Of a stretch of DNA of 61,811 nt, positions 18,325 through 27,493 are shown one piece after another (positions within the stretch are counted from its first letter, which is position 1; the number at the start of each line of letters is the position of its first letter). The translations under genes were made by a program, and so were the position numbers. Source of the DNA: Bacteroidota bacterium (GTDB lineage: Bacteria > Bacteroidota > Bacteroidia > Bacteroidales > P3); the NCBI GenBank assembly GCA_017860255.1, contig JAFNAR010000011.1, forward strand, positions 1 to 61,811, given 5' to 3'. Below the pieces are notes generated by a model. The model made no database searches and was not told the origin of the DNA. It saw only the letters and a program-made list of their open reading frames with translations.

Positions 18325-18332
18325 TTTTTACT

Positions 18333-19127
18333 ATGAATCAACCACTCTCTTATATTCATCCAAATGCAATAATTGGCAAGGATGTAGTTATTGAACCTTT
18401 TACTGCGATTTACGATGATGTAGAAATTGGTGATAATTGTTGGATTGGACCAAATGTTACTATCTTCTCTGGTGCAAGAATTGGAAAAAACAATAAGATA
18501 TTTCCTAATGCTTCTATCAGTGCTGTTCCTCAAGACTTAAAATTTGCTGGAGAAAAAACAACCACTATTATTGGAGATAATAATATTATTAGAGAAAGTG
18601 TAACTATTAATAGAGGTACATCTGCACTTGGATATACAAAAATTGGAAACAATAATTTATTGATGGCTTACGCTCACGTTGCTCATGATTGTGTTGTTGG
18701 AGATAACTGCATTTTAGCAAATGGAGCTACTTTAGCAGGACATATTGAAGTTGGGGATTTCGCAATAATTGGAGGCTTAAGTGCAATTCACCAATTTACT
18801 AAAATAGGTTCTCATGTAATTCTTATGGGTGGTTCTTTAGTTGATAAAGATGTTCCTCCTTATGTTAAAGGAGCTAAATTTCCTCTATCCTACTGCGGAA
18901 TAAACTCAGTTGGATTATCTCGAAGAGGATATAGTCAAGAAACAATCAACCTAATAAAAGAATACTATAAAATAATATTTCAATCTGGCTTAACCTACTC
19001 AAAAGCATTTGAAGAGTTAAAGAAACTTCCTTCAACTCCTGAGTTACAAGAAATAATTAACTTTGTTTCAAAAGCAGAAAGAGGACTTATGAAAGGCTAT
19101 GTTAATAGCTCTTCAGAAGAGATTTAA
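18333..19127 (+). CDS. lpxA: Acyl-ACP--UDP-N-acetylglucosamine O-acyltransferase
   Basis: First enzyme of lipid A synthesis, 264 residues, cytoplasmic trimer. The N-terminal left-handed beta-helix of hexapeptide repeats is visible from residue 5 (IHPNAIIGKDVVIEPFTAIYDDVEIGDN). The catalytic-His region is NNNLLMAYAHVAHDCVVGDN. The substrate-binding GGLSAIHQFTKIG loop and the helical C-terminus (SQETINLIKEYYKIIF) are present. It is in an operon with lpxC-fabZ and closes with the hairpin at 19171. Confidence 0.96.
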   Translation: MNQPLSYIHPNAIIGKDVVIEPFTAIYDDVEIGDNCWIGPNVTIFSGARIGKNNKIFPNASISAVPQDLKFAGEKTTTIIGDNNIIRESVTINRGTSALGYTKIGNNNLLMAYAHVAHDCVVGDNCILANGATLAGHIEVGDFAIIGGLSAIHQFTKIGSHVILMGGSLVDKDVPPYVKGAKFPLSYCGINSVGLSRRGYSQETINLIKEYYKIIFQSGLTYSKAFEELKKLPSTPELQEIINFVSKAERGLMKGYVNSSSEEI

Positions 19128-19170
19128 ACTATTATATTTAGAATAAATATTAGAATTATTCTAATATTAA

Positions 19171-19209
19171 AAAGAAACGATATTATGCGATACATAATAT
19201 CGTTTCTTT
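19171..19209. terminator. Strong bidirectional hairpin after lpxA
   Basis: A perfect 17-bp stem: AAAGAAACGATATTATG (19171-19187) and its complement (19193-19209) around a 5-base loop. A T-run follows on the + strand and an A-run precedes it. It terminates lpxA transcription 43 bases after the stop. A second, weaker palindrome (TATTAGAATTATTCTAATA) lies at 19148-19166. Confidence 0.85.
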
Positions 19210-19274
19210 TTATTTTAATTTTTATCAAAAGGAATGAATCATACTGAAAGAGTAAATTAAGCTTTCTAAATTAC

Positions 19275-19421
19275 ACTTAAATCAATAAAAAAAAAAGCTC
19301 AATCATAATGAAAAATATATCAATCAAAAATAAAAATATGATTGATATAAATTAAAATATGATTGACTTATTTTCAATTATGATTGATGTTTTTTTGACA
19401 ATCAAAAATCTGAAGGGATTT
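19275..19421. repeat. Intergenic array E (ATGATTGA motif), seven units at 21-bp pitch
   Basis: Units start at 19275, 19296, 19317, 19338, 19359, 19380 and 19401, exactly 21 bp apart. The unit at 19275 contains AAATCAATAAAA, resembling the left-hand units of other arrays. Three central units begin ATGATTGA. TATATCAATCA (19316-19326) and TGATTGATATA (19339-19349) form a perfect inverted repeat. The array lies in the convergent spacer between lpxA and mreB, which also holds the terminators of both genes. Confidence 0.85.
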
Positions 19422-19472
19422 ATCGTATTCCTATTTATAGAATAAGGAAATAGAAAATCAAAGAAGTCAAAA

Positions 19473-19505
19473 CAAAAAAATAAGGAGTTAATATCAACTC
19501 CTTAT
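19473..19505 (-). terminator. Intrinsic terminator of mreB
   Basis: ATAAGGAGTT (19480-19489) and AACTCCTTAT (19496-19505) form a 10-bp stem with a 6-base loop. The minus strand continues with a T-run (19473-19480). It lies 23 bases past the mreB stop, so no mreC is co-transcribed. Confidence 0.8.
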
Positions 19506-19528
19506 CCTTATTGTGATTATTATGTTTC

Positions 19529-20551
19529 TTATTTTATTAAGAAAGTAAATTTATCGTAGTTCTTTAAAGCAATACCTGTTCCTCTTGCAACTGCTCTCAA
19601 TGGATCTTCAGCAACATGAACTGCAAGTTTAGTTTTTGCTGAAATTCTCCTATCCAATCCTCTTAATAAAGAACCTCCTCCAGCTAAATAAATACCTGTA
19701 TGGAATATATCAGATGCTAATTCTGGTGGAGTTAGAGCTAATGCTTCCAATACTGCACTTTCTATTTTTGCAATTGATTTGTCTAATGCGTGAGCAATTT
19801 CTTTATAATTAACCAATATTTCTTTAGGAATTCCTGTCAAAACATCTCTTCCTTGAACAGCAAAATCTTCTGGTGGAACATCTAAATCAGGGATGGCTGC
19901 ACCAACACTAATCTTTATTTGTTCTGCCATTCTTTCACCAATATTAATATTATGCTGTTTGCGCATATATTCAATTATATCTTGATTAAACTCATCACCT
20001 GCAATGCGTATTGATTTATTACAAACAATTCCACCAAGAGCAATAACAGCAATTTCAGAAGTACCTCCACCTATATCAACAATCATATTTCCAACAGGTT
20101 CCAAAACATCAATTCCAATTCCAATTGCAGCAGCCATTGGTTCGTGGATTAACTTAACTTCTTTTGCTCCTGCTTGCTCAGCAGAGTCTCTAACTGCTCT
20201 TTCTTCAACATTTGTAATCCCTGAAGGAATGCAAATAACCATCTTTAATGAAGGCGGAATAAGAGATTTTCTAACATTAATCATTTTAATCAATTCTCTT
20301 ATCAATTGGTTTGCAGTTTCAAAATCTGCAATAACACCATCTCTCAAAGGTCTGATTGTTTCAATGTTTTGATGTGTTCTTCCATGCATCTGCATAGCCT
20401 TCTTTCCAATGGCAATAATCTTGTTTGTACGTCTGTCCTTAGCAACTATTGAAGGCTCGTCAACAACAACTTTATCATTAAATATAATAATTGAATTGGC
20501 TGTTCCTAAGTCTATCGCAACTTCTCTTGTTAAAAATGAAAATAAACTCAT
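19529..20551 (-). CDS. mreB: Rod-shape-determining actin homologue MreB
   Basis: 340 residues, the normal length. It shows the actin-fold phosphate loops (VAIDLGTANSIIIF at residues 10-23 and NMIVDIGGGTSEIAVIALGG) and the C-terminal adenosine motif TGIYLAGGGSLLRGLDRRI. MreB forms membrane-bound filaments that direct lateral wall synthesis. It lies 121 bp downstream of purH, the usual Bacteroidota neighbour. A terminator follows directly, and mreC, mreD, mrdA and rodA are not here, which is unusual. Confidence 0.96.
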   Translation of the reverse strand: MSLFSFLTREVAIDLGTANSIIIFNDKVVVDEPSIVAKDRRTNKIIAIGKKAMQMHGRTHQNIETIRPLRDGVIADFETANQLIRELIKMINVRKSLIPPSLKMVICIPSGITNVEERAVRDSAEQAGAKEVKLIHEPMAAAIGIGIDVLEPVGNMIVDIGGGTSEIAVIALGGIVCNKSIRIAGDEFNQDIIEYMRKQHNINIGERMAEQIKISVGAAIPDLDVPPEDFAVQGRDVLTGIPKEILVNYKEIAHALDKSIAKIESAVLEALALTPPELASDIFHTGIYLAGGGSLLRGLDRRISAKTKLAVHVAEDPLRAVARGTGIALKNYDKFTFLIK

Positions 20552-20672
20552 ATTTATCTTTGTCCTATATTTTTCTTTTAATTTATATTTGCGTTTATTA
20601 CGAAAACCATAATAAACGGTTACATTATTACTAATTATTATGCTTTATTAGATAATTTCCTCTTTTTTGTGA

Positions 20673-22190
20673 TTAATGTTTGAAATGACGAAATCCAGTA
20701 AGAACCATTGCCATATTGTTTTCCTTGCAAAAATTAATTGATTTGTTATCATTAATACTTCCTCCTGGATGTACAACAGCAACTATACCTTCTTTATGAG
20801 CAATTTCAACACAATCAGGGAAAGGGAAAAACGCATCAGAAGCCATAACTCCTCCATTTAAATCAAATCCAAAATTTTTAGCTTTTACTATTGCTTGATT
20901 TAAAGCATCAACTCTTGAAGTTTGTCCTGTTCCAGAAGCTAACAATTGACGATTCTTTGCTAAAACTATTGCATTAGACTTTGTATGTTTAACCAATTTA
21001 TTTGCAAAAGAAAGATCTTTTTGTTGTTCTAAGGTAAGTGAAGTATTAGTTATGCTATTCATAACTTCTGTTTTTTCAACCACTTTATCTTTTTCTTGAA
21101 CCAAAACACCATTTAGTGCAGAACGGAACTGATATTTTGGAGAAGAAGCGTTTTTACGTTTAAGAAGAATTCTATTCTTTTTAGATTTCAACAACTCTAA
21201 TGCTTCTTGAGAAAAGTCAGGAGCAATACAAATCTCCATAAATAATTTATTCATCTCTTGAGCAGTTTCCAAATCGATAGGTCTGTTAGCAATTAAAACT
21301 CCTCCATAAGCAGAAACAGGGTCACCAGCTAAAGCATCAAGATAAGCTTGTTTTAATGAATCTCTACTTGAAAGTCCACAAGCATTATTATGTTTGATTA
21401 TAGCAAAGGTAGTTTCTTCAAAATCATCAATCAAATCGCAAGCTGCATCAATATCTCCAATATTATTATATGAAATTTCTTTACCATGCAATTGTTCAAA
21501 ATAAGAATTCAAATCGCCATAAAACATTCCTTTTTGATGAGGATTTTCTCCATAGCGAAGAATTTTTGGATTATTGTAACTTTGTCTAAAAGCAGGTATA
21601 TCTGTTTCTTTATTAAAGTAATTGAATATTGCAGTGTCATAATTAGAAGAAACTTGAAAAGCATAAGTTGCGAATCTTCTTCTTGTTTCTAAATTAGTGT
21701 TTCCATTATCACTATTAAGAATATCCATCAGTTCAGAATAATAATCAACAGAAGAAACAATTAAAACATCATTAAAGTTTTTTGCGGCAGAACGAATAAG
21801 ACTAATTCCTCCAATATCTATTTTTTCAATTATATCTTCTTCAGTGGCATTTGATTGTACAGTCTTTTCAAAAGGATATAAATCAACAATCACTAAATCA
21901 ATTTCTGGAATTTCATATTCTTCAATCTGTTTTCTATCCTCATTATTATCTCTTCTACAAAGAATACCTCCCATAACTTTAGGATGAAGAGTTTTTACCC
22001 TTCCTCCTAAAATTGAAGGATATCCAGTAAGTGATTCAACAGTTTGTGGTTTTACTCCCAAACTTTCAATAAAATTATATGTTCCTCCAGTAGAGTAAAT
22101 CTTAACTCCAAGCTGGTCTAACTTTTTAACAATATCATCTAATCCATCTTTGTAAAAAACAGATATCAACGCACTCTTAATCTTCTTCAT
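20673..22190 (-). CDS. purH: Bifunctional AICAR transformylase / IMP cyclohydrolase
   Basis: 505 residues, full length, carrying out the last two steps of IMP synthesis. The N-terminal IMP cyclohydrolase domain shows KIYSTGGTYNFIE, GGRVKTLHPKVMGGIL and DLVIVDLYPFEKTV. The C-terminal transformylase domain shows RYGENPHQKG, TFAIIKHNNACG (the KHxNPCG-like catalytic segment) and SDAFFPFPDCVEIAHKEGI. It lies in a minus-strand run glsA-glsB-engB-pfkA-purH with 14-23-bp gaps. Confidence 0.97.
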   Translation of the reverse strand: MKKIKSALISVFYKDGLDDIVKKLDQLGVKIYSTGGTYNFIESLGVKPQTVESLTGYPSILGGRVKTLHPKVMGGILCRRDNNEDRKQIEEYEIPEIDLVIVDLYPFEKTVQSNATEEDIIEKIDIGGISLIRSAAKNFNDVLIVSSVDYYSELMDILNSDNGNTNLETRRRFATYAFQVSSNYDTAIFNYFNKETDIPAFRQSYNNPKILRYGENPHQKGMFYGDLNSYFEQLHGKEISYNNIGDIDAACDLIDDFEETTFAIIKHNNACGLSSRDSLKQAYLDALAGDPVSAYGGVLIANRPIDLETAQEMNKLFMEICIAPDFSQEALELLKSKKNRILLKRKNASSPKYQFRSALNGVLVQEKDKVVEKTEVMNSITNTSLTLEQQKDLSFANKLVKHTKSNAIVLAKNRQLLASGTGQTSRVDALNQAIVKAKNFGFDLNGGVMASDAFFPFPDCVEIAHKEGIVAVVHPGGSINDNKSINFCKENNMAMVLTGFRHFKH

Positions 22191-22207
22191 TTTTATTTTT
22201 CTTTAAA

Positions 22208-23302
22208 TTAATTTCCAAATTCAATACCCAAACCCTTTGCTGTTTGAACCAAACGAGATTTAGGCTCAACAAGATGAGGCTTGCTAATTGCTTTATCTAA
22301 ACTCACACTAATAATTTCTGGATGACGATAAGCAACCATTTCTCCAAACCTTCCTTCCATCACAAGTTCAAAAGCCTTAACTCCAAACTCAGAAGCTAAA
22401 ATTCTATCATAAGCAATAGGTGTTCCACCTCTTTGAATATGACCTAAAACAGTAAGTCTAATGTCGTGTTGAACTCCAGCTTCAATAAGTTCTTGCATCA
22501 AGACATTACCAATCCCTCCAAGTTTAGCATTATTGCTTCCTATTTCAGAGGAAGATTCTTTTTGTTTTTTTCTATCTACAGAATAAGCACCTTCTGCAAC
22601 TACTATTATGCAAAAGCCTTTTCCTTTCTTATATCTTGAATCAATCTTTTCCTTAATTTTTTCAATCTTATATGGCATTTCAGGAATAATGCAAACATCA
22701 GCTCCTCCTGCAACTGCACTATGAAGAGCAATCCAGCCAGCATCTCTTCCCATCACTTCCATAATAAATACTCTATTATGACTTGAAGCAGTTGTTACAA
22801 GCTTATCAATTGCTTCCGTTACGGTTTGAACAGCTGTTTGAAAACCAAAAGTAAAATCTGTTGCTGAAAGATCATTATCAATAGTTTTTGGAACTCCAAT
22901 TATGTTAAGACTTTTTTCATATAAAGCTTTAGAAATTCGTTGAGAGCCGTCTCCTCCAATGTTAATTACAGCATCAACTCCCATAATTTTCAATTTCCTA
23001 ATCATTTCATCTGAACGGTCTACAGCATCATAAGAACCATCACTATTTTTTATTGGCCAAGCAAAAGGACCACCTTTATTTGTAGTTCCCAATATTGTGC
23101 CTCCTTTCACTAATATGCCAGAAACACTATTATTATCCAAAACAACAATCTCTGTTGGTTCTTTCAAAACACCATTAAAAGAGTCAATTGAACCAATAAC
23201 TTCCCAATCCTTTTCCTGTGATGCCCTCTTAACAATAGCTCTAATTACTGCATTTAATCCAGGACAATCACCTCCTCCAGTTACAACCATTACTCTTTTC
23301 AT
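22208..23302 (-). CDS. pfkA: 6-phosphofructokinase, mixed-substrate group
   Basis: 364 residues. It phosphorylates fructose-6-phosphate in glycolysis. The opening GGGDCPGLNAVIRAIV is typical of the PPi/mixed-substrate group rather than the GGDAPGMNA of E. coli PfkA. Nucleotide-specificity positions read GGDGS (Gly, favours ATP) and VPKTIDND (Lys, as in PPi enzymes). The catalytic TIDND and MGRDAGWIA segments are intact. The Gly/Lys combination is known from ATP-using group III enzymes, so ATP is the likelier donor. It is co-transcribed with purH (17-bp gap) and engB (14-bp gap). Confidence 0.93.
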   Translation of the reverse strand: MKRVMVVTGGGDCPGLNAVIRAIVKRASQEKDWEVIGSIDSFNGVLKEPTEIVVLDNNSVSGILVKGGTILGTTNKGGPFAWPIKNSDGSYDAVDRSDEMIRKLKIMGVDAVINIGGDGSQRISKALYEKSLNIIGVPKTIDNDLSATDFTFGFQTAVQTVTEAIDKLVTTASSHNRVFIMEVMGRDAGWIALHSAVAGGADVCIIPEMPYKIEKIKEKIDSRYKKGKGFCIIVVAEGAYSVDRKKQKESSSEIGSNNAKLGGIGNVLMQELIEAGVQHDIRLTVLGHIQRGGTPIAYDRILASEFGVKAFELVMEGRFGEMVAYRHPEIISVSLDKAISKPHLVEPKSRLVQTAKGLGIEFGN

Positions 23303-23316
23303 CTTCCTTTTTTTAA

Positions 23317-23922
23317 TTAAATTTGTTCAAAATATGGTATTAATTGTTCTATCTCGCTAAGTATTTCATCTCTGCCTATTTTACTTATCGATGAAGAAAG
23401 GAAGTATTTTGGTAGTTCAACCCAATCTTTCTGTAAGGCTTTCATAAACAAATCAACGTTCTTGCTTGTAGCAATAACTCCTTGCTTGTCTGTTTTTGTA
23501 AAAACCATAGAGAATGGAATTTCATTTTCTCCCAAGAAATTAATAAACTCCAAATCTATTTTCTGAGGAGATATTCTTGAATCAATCAATACAAAAACCG
23601 AAATTAAATTCTCTCTTTTGGTCAAATAGTTTGTAATCATCTTTCCCCAAGATGCTCTATTTGATTTTGAAGTTACTGCATAGCCATAACCAGGCAAATC
23701 AACCAAAAACCATTCATTGTTTATTTCAAAATGATTAATCAATTGTGTTTTCCCTGGCTTAGAACTTGTCTTTGCTAAATCCTTTTTATTTACAAGCATA
23801 TTAATAAGCGAACTTTTACCAACGTTGCTCCTGCCAATGAAAGCAAATTCTGCCTTATTTGGTTCAGGACACTTTGTGTAATTAGAATTACTTATAACAA
23901 ACTCCGCACTCTTAATCTGCAT
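23317..23922 (-). CDS. engB: Ribosome biogenesis GTP-binding protein YihA/YsxC
   Basis: 201-residue TRAFAC GTPase needed for 50S assembly. It has G1 [14 protein letters not shown] near residue 31, switch region [16 protein letters not shown]3 [10 protein letters not shown] and G4 VFTKTDKQG. The family-specific opening with [30 protein letters not shown] is present. It lies between pfkA and glsB in one operon. Confidence 0.94.
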   Translation of the reverse strand: MQIKSAEFVISNSNYTKCPEPNKAEFAFIGRSNVGKSSLINMLVNKKDLAKTSSKPGKTQLINHFEINNEWFLVDLPGYGYAVTSKSNRASWGKMITNYLTKRENLISVFVLIDSRISPQKIDLEFINFLGENEIPFSMVFTKTDKQGVIATSKNVDLFMKALQKDWVELPKYFLSSSISKIGRDEILSEIEQLIPYFEQI

Positions 23923-23945
23923 TATATTTTCTTTTTTGCTTCTCT

Positions 23946-24875
23946 TTAGAAGTTCATATATCGTTTTTGTTTTTCAGGATAAATATCAGCAATAGTTACC
24001 AATATTCCTGTTTCTTCAACATTGCTAAAATGTTTATTAATTGATGTTCCAAATGAACGCATGGTTGAAGAAAGATTCATGTAAGCATTGAAAAGTGGAG
24101 GAATATGTTCTCCTCTTTCCTTAACAGCCTTAGTTAATATTTGATAGTCCTCTTTATAACTCAATCCACTAAAAAGTTTTACAAGTTCATTGTAGTCTGT
24201 TTCAATTTCAACTGGTTCAATTGGATAAACCATTCCTTCATTGTCTGGGAAGTGTTTTTTAAAGAAGTAAAGAATATAATCCCTTGCTTTTATATCCATA
24301 GATGGATACATGGTAATTTTCCCGAAGAAATATTTAAATTCAGTATGAGTTTTTGCAAGTGCTCCCAATCCATCCCAAAGATTATCCAATGAGAACATTC
24401 CTTTACGAAGGTTGAAAGTAGGTTGATATTCTGGACTAACAAATGAACGTCCAAGTTCAAGAGTATGATTTAAGTAATTTTCCCTAAAAAAGTCAGTAAA
24501 ATAGAAAAGACCAGCCGTTGCACTTAAAAGATCTCCATTTGACTCCACAAAAATATCTTTACCCAATATGTATCTATATCCTCCAATAATTTCTTCATCC
24601 ACTGGATCCCAGACAAAAAGTTGTTTGTAGCAATGTGGATCTGGTGCAATATCAAATTCATCAATATCACATTCTGTTCCACTACCACCTCCTTCAGCTC
24701 CAAAGCTTAATTCTCTCAATCTTCCAATCTCTCTCATAATATTTGGAGAATTATGAGCTGTTGTAATGTAAATTTCTCTTGAACCGTTATTTGTTTTACG
24801 GAAAAATATGTCTTTATTAAGCTCTGCTTTAATCAAGCTCTTTTCAACAGGTGGTATAACGTAAGATGTATCCAT
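23946..24875 (-). CDS. glsB: GNAT-type N-acyltransferase of glycine-lipid synthesis
   Basis: 309 residues. It resembles the 'hemolysin-like' OlsB/GlsB acyltransferases: [28 protein letters not shown], then [22 protein letters not shown] (GNAT core strand and acyl-donor site), then [14 protein letters not shown]. In Bacteroides, GlsB N-acylates glycine in glycine lipids, working with the O-acyltransferase GlsA. The gene upstream encodes a GlsA-like protein (22-bp gap), which supports the assignment. The amino-acid acceptor is inferred. Confidence 0.82.
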   Translation of the reverse strand: MDTSYVIPPVEKSLIKAELNKDIFFRKTNNGSREIYITTAHNSPNIMREIGRLRELSFGAEGGGSGTECDIDEFDIAPDPHCYKQLFVWDPVDEEIIGGYRYILGKDIFVESNGDLLSATAGLFYFTDFFRENYLNHTLELGRSFVSPEYQPTFNLRKGMFSLDNLWDGLGALAKTHTEFKYFFGKITMYPSMDIKARDYILYFFKKHFPDNEGMVYPIEPVEIETDYNELVKLFSGLSYKEDYQILTKAVKERGEHIPPLFNAYMNLSSTMRSFGTSINKHFSNVEETGILVTIADIYPEKQKRYMNF

Positions 24876-24897
24876 AATTTTCTTTCTTTTTTATTTA

Positions 24898-25779
24898 TCA
24901 ATACTCAAACTCTTTGTTTGGGTTTTCTTTTAAACAATAAACATGCTCTCTTAACTTGCTTGCCCATTGTATTGGAGTAAATCTATTGTCAAATACTTCA
25001 TGACTAATAGGCTCTCCAAAAGTTATATTAATGGTTTCTCCTTGCTTTTTAAACATTTCTGAAGGAAGAAGAATCATTTCCAAATCGAATTCTATTCTAA
25101 AGAAACGTCTTACCGCTGACAAACGATAAAATCTTTTTGAATTTATACTATCTACATGCACTGGAACAATATCTCTTTTATATTCTTGAGCTTTACGCAA
25201 AAAACTCTTCTTCCATTTAAAGTCTTGAATACGTCCATCTATCTTTTTACTTTCAGTTCCTGCAGGAAAAAACATCATGCAATTATCAGAAGCAAATGCA
25301 GAATTTAAAACATCATGATTTGAAGAATTGCGTCCATATTTGTTTATAGGAATAAAAACATTCTTCAATCCTGGCAACTGACATAGTATATCATTTACTG
25401 GGAATAAAATATCTCTACGATATTTTCCTACTTCAGAAATCAAAGCCATTCCATCTATTCCTCCAAGAGGATGATTGCTAACAACTAATGCTCTACCCTC
25501 TTTTGGTATGTTATGGGGATTAATAACGTTTACTTTAATGTCTATTTCTTTTAAAACACTATCTGCAAAATCAACTCCCTTCTGGTCACGATATTTATAT
25601 ATTATTTCGTTTACCCTATCAAGGCAAATTAACCTTTTAAACCATCTTAAAAGAGGTTTGGGGATAACCTTTAGAAGATATTTGTTCTTACTTACCAATA
25701 TCTTTTCTAAAGAAATAAACCTTTGAGTTATTTCCCCTTTAGATGTAGTAATATTTGAAACTGTAGTATCTTTATCCAT
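24898..25779 (-). CDS. glsA: PlsC-like O-acyltransferase of glycine-lipid synthesis
   Basis: 293 residues. The 1-acyl-glycerol-phosphate acyltransferase fold is shown by VVSNHPLGGIDGMALI and FFPAGTESKKIDG. The catalytic His and Asp are separated by five residues (H-PLGGI-D) rather than the four of canonical HX4D enzymes. It is likely the O-acyltransferase partner of GlsB, building the diacylated glycine lipids typical of Bacteroidota membranes. It is the first gene of the glsA-glsB-engB-pfkA-purH run, with a -7 box 25 bases upstream. Confidence 0.82.
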   Translation of the reverse strand: MDKDTTVSNITTSKGEITQRFISLEKILVSKNKYLLKVIPKPLLRWFKRLICLDRVNEIIYKYRDQKGVDFADSVLKEIDIKVNVINPHNIPKEGRALVVSNHPLGGIDGMALISEVGKYRRDILFPVNDILCQLPGLKNVFIPINKYGRNSSNHDVLNSAFASDNCMMFFPAGTESKKIDGRIQDFKWKKSFLRKAQEYKRDIVPVHVDSINSKRFYRLSAVRRFFRIEFDLEMILLPSEMFKKQGETINITFGEPISHEVFDNRFTPIQWASKLREHVYCLKENPNKEFEY

Positions 25780-25804
25780 TAAATTTCTATCAAATTATAG
25801 ATGG

Positions 25805-25812
25805 CAAAGTTA
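25805..25812 (-). promoter_or_regulatory. -7 promoter box of the glsA operon
   Basis: CAAAGTTA on the + strand is TAACTTTG on the minus strand, 25 bases before the ATG at 25779. No good -33 element is visible. Confidence 0.6.
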
Positions 25813-25934
25813 CAAAATAAAACTAAGAAATAATTAAAAAAACAGGCTAATAGTATGAATTAATTATTAAGATATTTCCAACAAGTAAAATTTGAACCTT
25901 GAAAAGCTGAAAATCAGCGAAGCAATAACTAAGA

Positions 25935-26157
25935 AAATCAAGAAACAAGATAAAAAAGTCGTTTAAATACTTTAAGTCATTTAAGAAATTTAATGTCCAT
26001 ATTCTCCTATCTTTTATCCTAAAATTTTCACTTGAATTTCAAGAAGCTAAATCTTGTTTTAACCATCACAAAACAAGGTTTAAATTCAGCAAAACTTGAT
26101 TTAATTCCATAAAAAGGAATTTTAATTTCAATCATACTTCGTTTTGAAAAGCTAAGG
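25935..26157. repeat. Intergenic array H (CTTG/CAAG motif), units at 21-bp pitch
   Basis: Core units start at 26031, 26053, 26074, 26095, 26116 and 26137; the first step is 22 bp and the rest are 21. Cores alternate orientation: CTTGTTTTAAC, CAAGGTTTAAA, CTTGATTTAAT, GGAATTTTAAT, CTTCGTTTTGA. AAATCTTGTTTT (26049-26060) and AAAACAAGGTTT (26070-26081) are inverted copies (11 of 12). The left side at 25935 has AAATCAAGAAACAAG, the recurrent left-hand unit. The array occupies the 467-bp divergent spacer between glsA and the porin gene; nothing else is recognisable there. Confidence 0.75.
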
Positions 26158-26246
26158 CAAATAATTAGTAAAAACAATTGATTTCTTTGTGATTTAGAAT
26201 AATTATTATTTACTTTGCACTGGTATTTAAAATAAAAACATAGGTT

Positions 26247-26861
26247 ATGAAAAAGCTGATTCTTTTCGTTATTGTTTTCTTTTGCTCTCTTCCCATTCTT
26301 AATGCTCAAGAATTTAAGGCTGGTATTCTTTCTGGAGTTATAGCATCTCAGGTTGATGGAGATTTTATGAGTGGTTACTATAAGGCTGGTTTTGCTGGAG
26401 GATTGTTTGTTTACAGAGATGTTTCTCCTGCCTCAAGAATTCAAGGAGAACTTGTTTATTCAACAAAAGGAAGCAGATGTGCACCAAAGAATACTAACCC
26501 TGATTTTCTTCAGGTTACAACATCAAGCATAGATTTAAGCTTAATATACATTTACAAGGTAAGTGAAAGTTTAAACTTTCGCATTGGACTTACTCCCTCC
26601 GCCCTTTTAACCTCTAAAGAAGAGCGTCCTACAGGAGTTGTTCAAAATCCTGATGATGCACCTGCTTTTAGAAAATTTGGAATATTAGGACTTGCTGGAG
26701 TAAGTTATAATCTTAGCCAAAAACTTAGCCTTACTTGGAGTTATAATTATTCATTATTGAGCATAAGAAGTGGTTCCTCAGAAATTTATTACATGAGTTA
26801 CAAGGAACAAAATGCACAATACCACAACTACATGGCCTTTATCTTGAGCTATACTTTCTAA
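26247..26861 (+). CDS. PorT-family outer-membrane beta-barrel protein
   Basis: 204 residues. The signal peptide ends in PILNAQ. The barrel has alternating strands beginning FKAGILSGVIASQVDGD and GYYKAGFAGGLFVYRDV, then ASRIQGELVYSTKGS, and it ends YMAFILSYTF with a terminal Phe. This is the common 'porin family / PorT-like' eight-stranded barrel of Bacteroidota. Its role is unknown. The sequence before it contains TTTACTTTGCA (about 26209-26219), a one-mismatch -7 box. Its stop overlaps the stop of the convergent MBL gene (CTAA). Confidence 0.8.
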   Translation: MKKLILFVIVFFCSLPILNAQEFKAGILSGVIASQVDGDFMSGYYKAGFAGGLFVYRDVSPASRIQGELVYSTKGSRCAPKNTNPDFLQVTTSSIDLSLIYIYKVSESLNFRIGLTPSALLTSKEERPTGVVQNPDDAPAFRKFGILGLAGVSYNLSQKLSLTWSYNYSLLSIRSGSSEIYYMSYKEQNAQYHNYMAFILSYTF

Positions 26862-27493
26862 TTGATAAAAGGATTATTTTCTTTCTCGTAACCAATCTCA
26901 GTTGATGGTCCATGACCACAAATACATTTAGTATTTTCAGGAAGATTGAATAGATTGTTTTTAATACTTGCCATAAGAGCTTCAAAATCTCCTGTTGGAA
27001 GGTCAGTTCTTCCAATAGAATCTCTAAATAGCACATCACCAGTAACAATATAATTTTCTTCTTCATTATAAAAACATAGACTGCCAGCACAATGCCCTGG
27101 AGTTTCAAATACTTTCAATTGAGAATTACCATATTCAATAATATCATCCTTTGTTATGTATTGAAGAGATATGTTTTCTATTCCATCAACTTTAAAACCC
27201 ATCATCTCTGCTTGAGCATCGGCAATTCTAATAAACCTTTCTCCATCCTTATGTAGTTTTAAAGGCTGATTGAATGTTTGAGTAGCCCAATAAGCATCAC
27301 AAATATGATCAATGTGAGCATGAGTAATTAAAATATGTTTAACCTTTAGGTTGTTTTGTTCAATAAAATTGATTAGTTCTTGCCTTTCAGCCTGACTTTG
27401 ACAACAAACATCAATCAAAACACATTCTTTTGTATTGTCAAATGCCAATGTGCAGTTAACTTCATAGTGATTAAATACGAAAATCTTTATCAT
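26858..27493 (-). CDS. MBL-fold hydrolase (glyoxalase II-like)
   Basis: 211-residue cytoplasmic metallo-beta-lactamase-fold enzyme. The metal motif is ILITHAHIDHICD near residue 58. A further metal His is in VFETPGHCAGSLCFY near 133. A bridging Asp is in YIVTGDVLFRDSIGRTDLP, and the last His is in CICGHGPSTEIGYEKENNPF. This is the short hydroxyacylglutathione-hydrolase-like group common in anaerobes; the true substrate is unknown. Its start overlaps the mazG stop by 1 base. Confidence 0.88.
   Translation of the reverse strand: MIKIFVFNHYEVNCTLAFDNTKECVLIDVCCQSQAERQELINFIEQNNLKVKHILITHAHIDHICDAYWATQTFNQPLKLHKDGERFIRIADAQAEMMGFKVDGIENISLQYITKDDIIEYGNSQLKVFETPGHCAGSLCFYNEEENYIVTGDVLFRDSIGRTDLPTGDFEALMASIKNNLFNLPENTKCICGHGPSTEIGYEKENNPFIN

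Noticed and set aside
26028..26309. Minus-strand 93-residue reading frame over array H
   Set aside because: It lies across the repeat array and into the porin gene on the opposite strand, with no promoter and no coding character.
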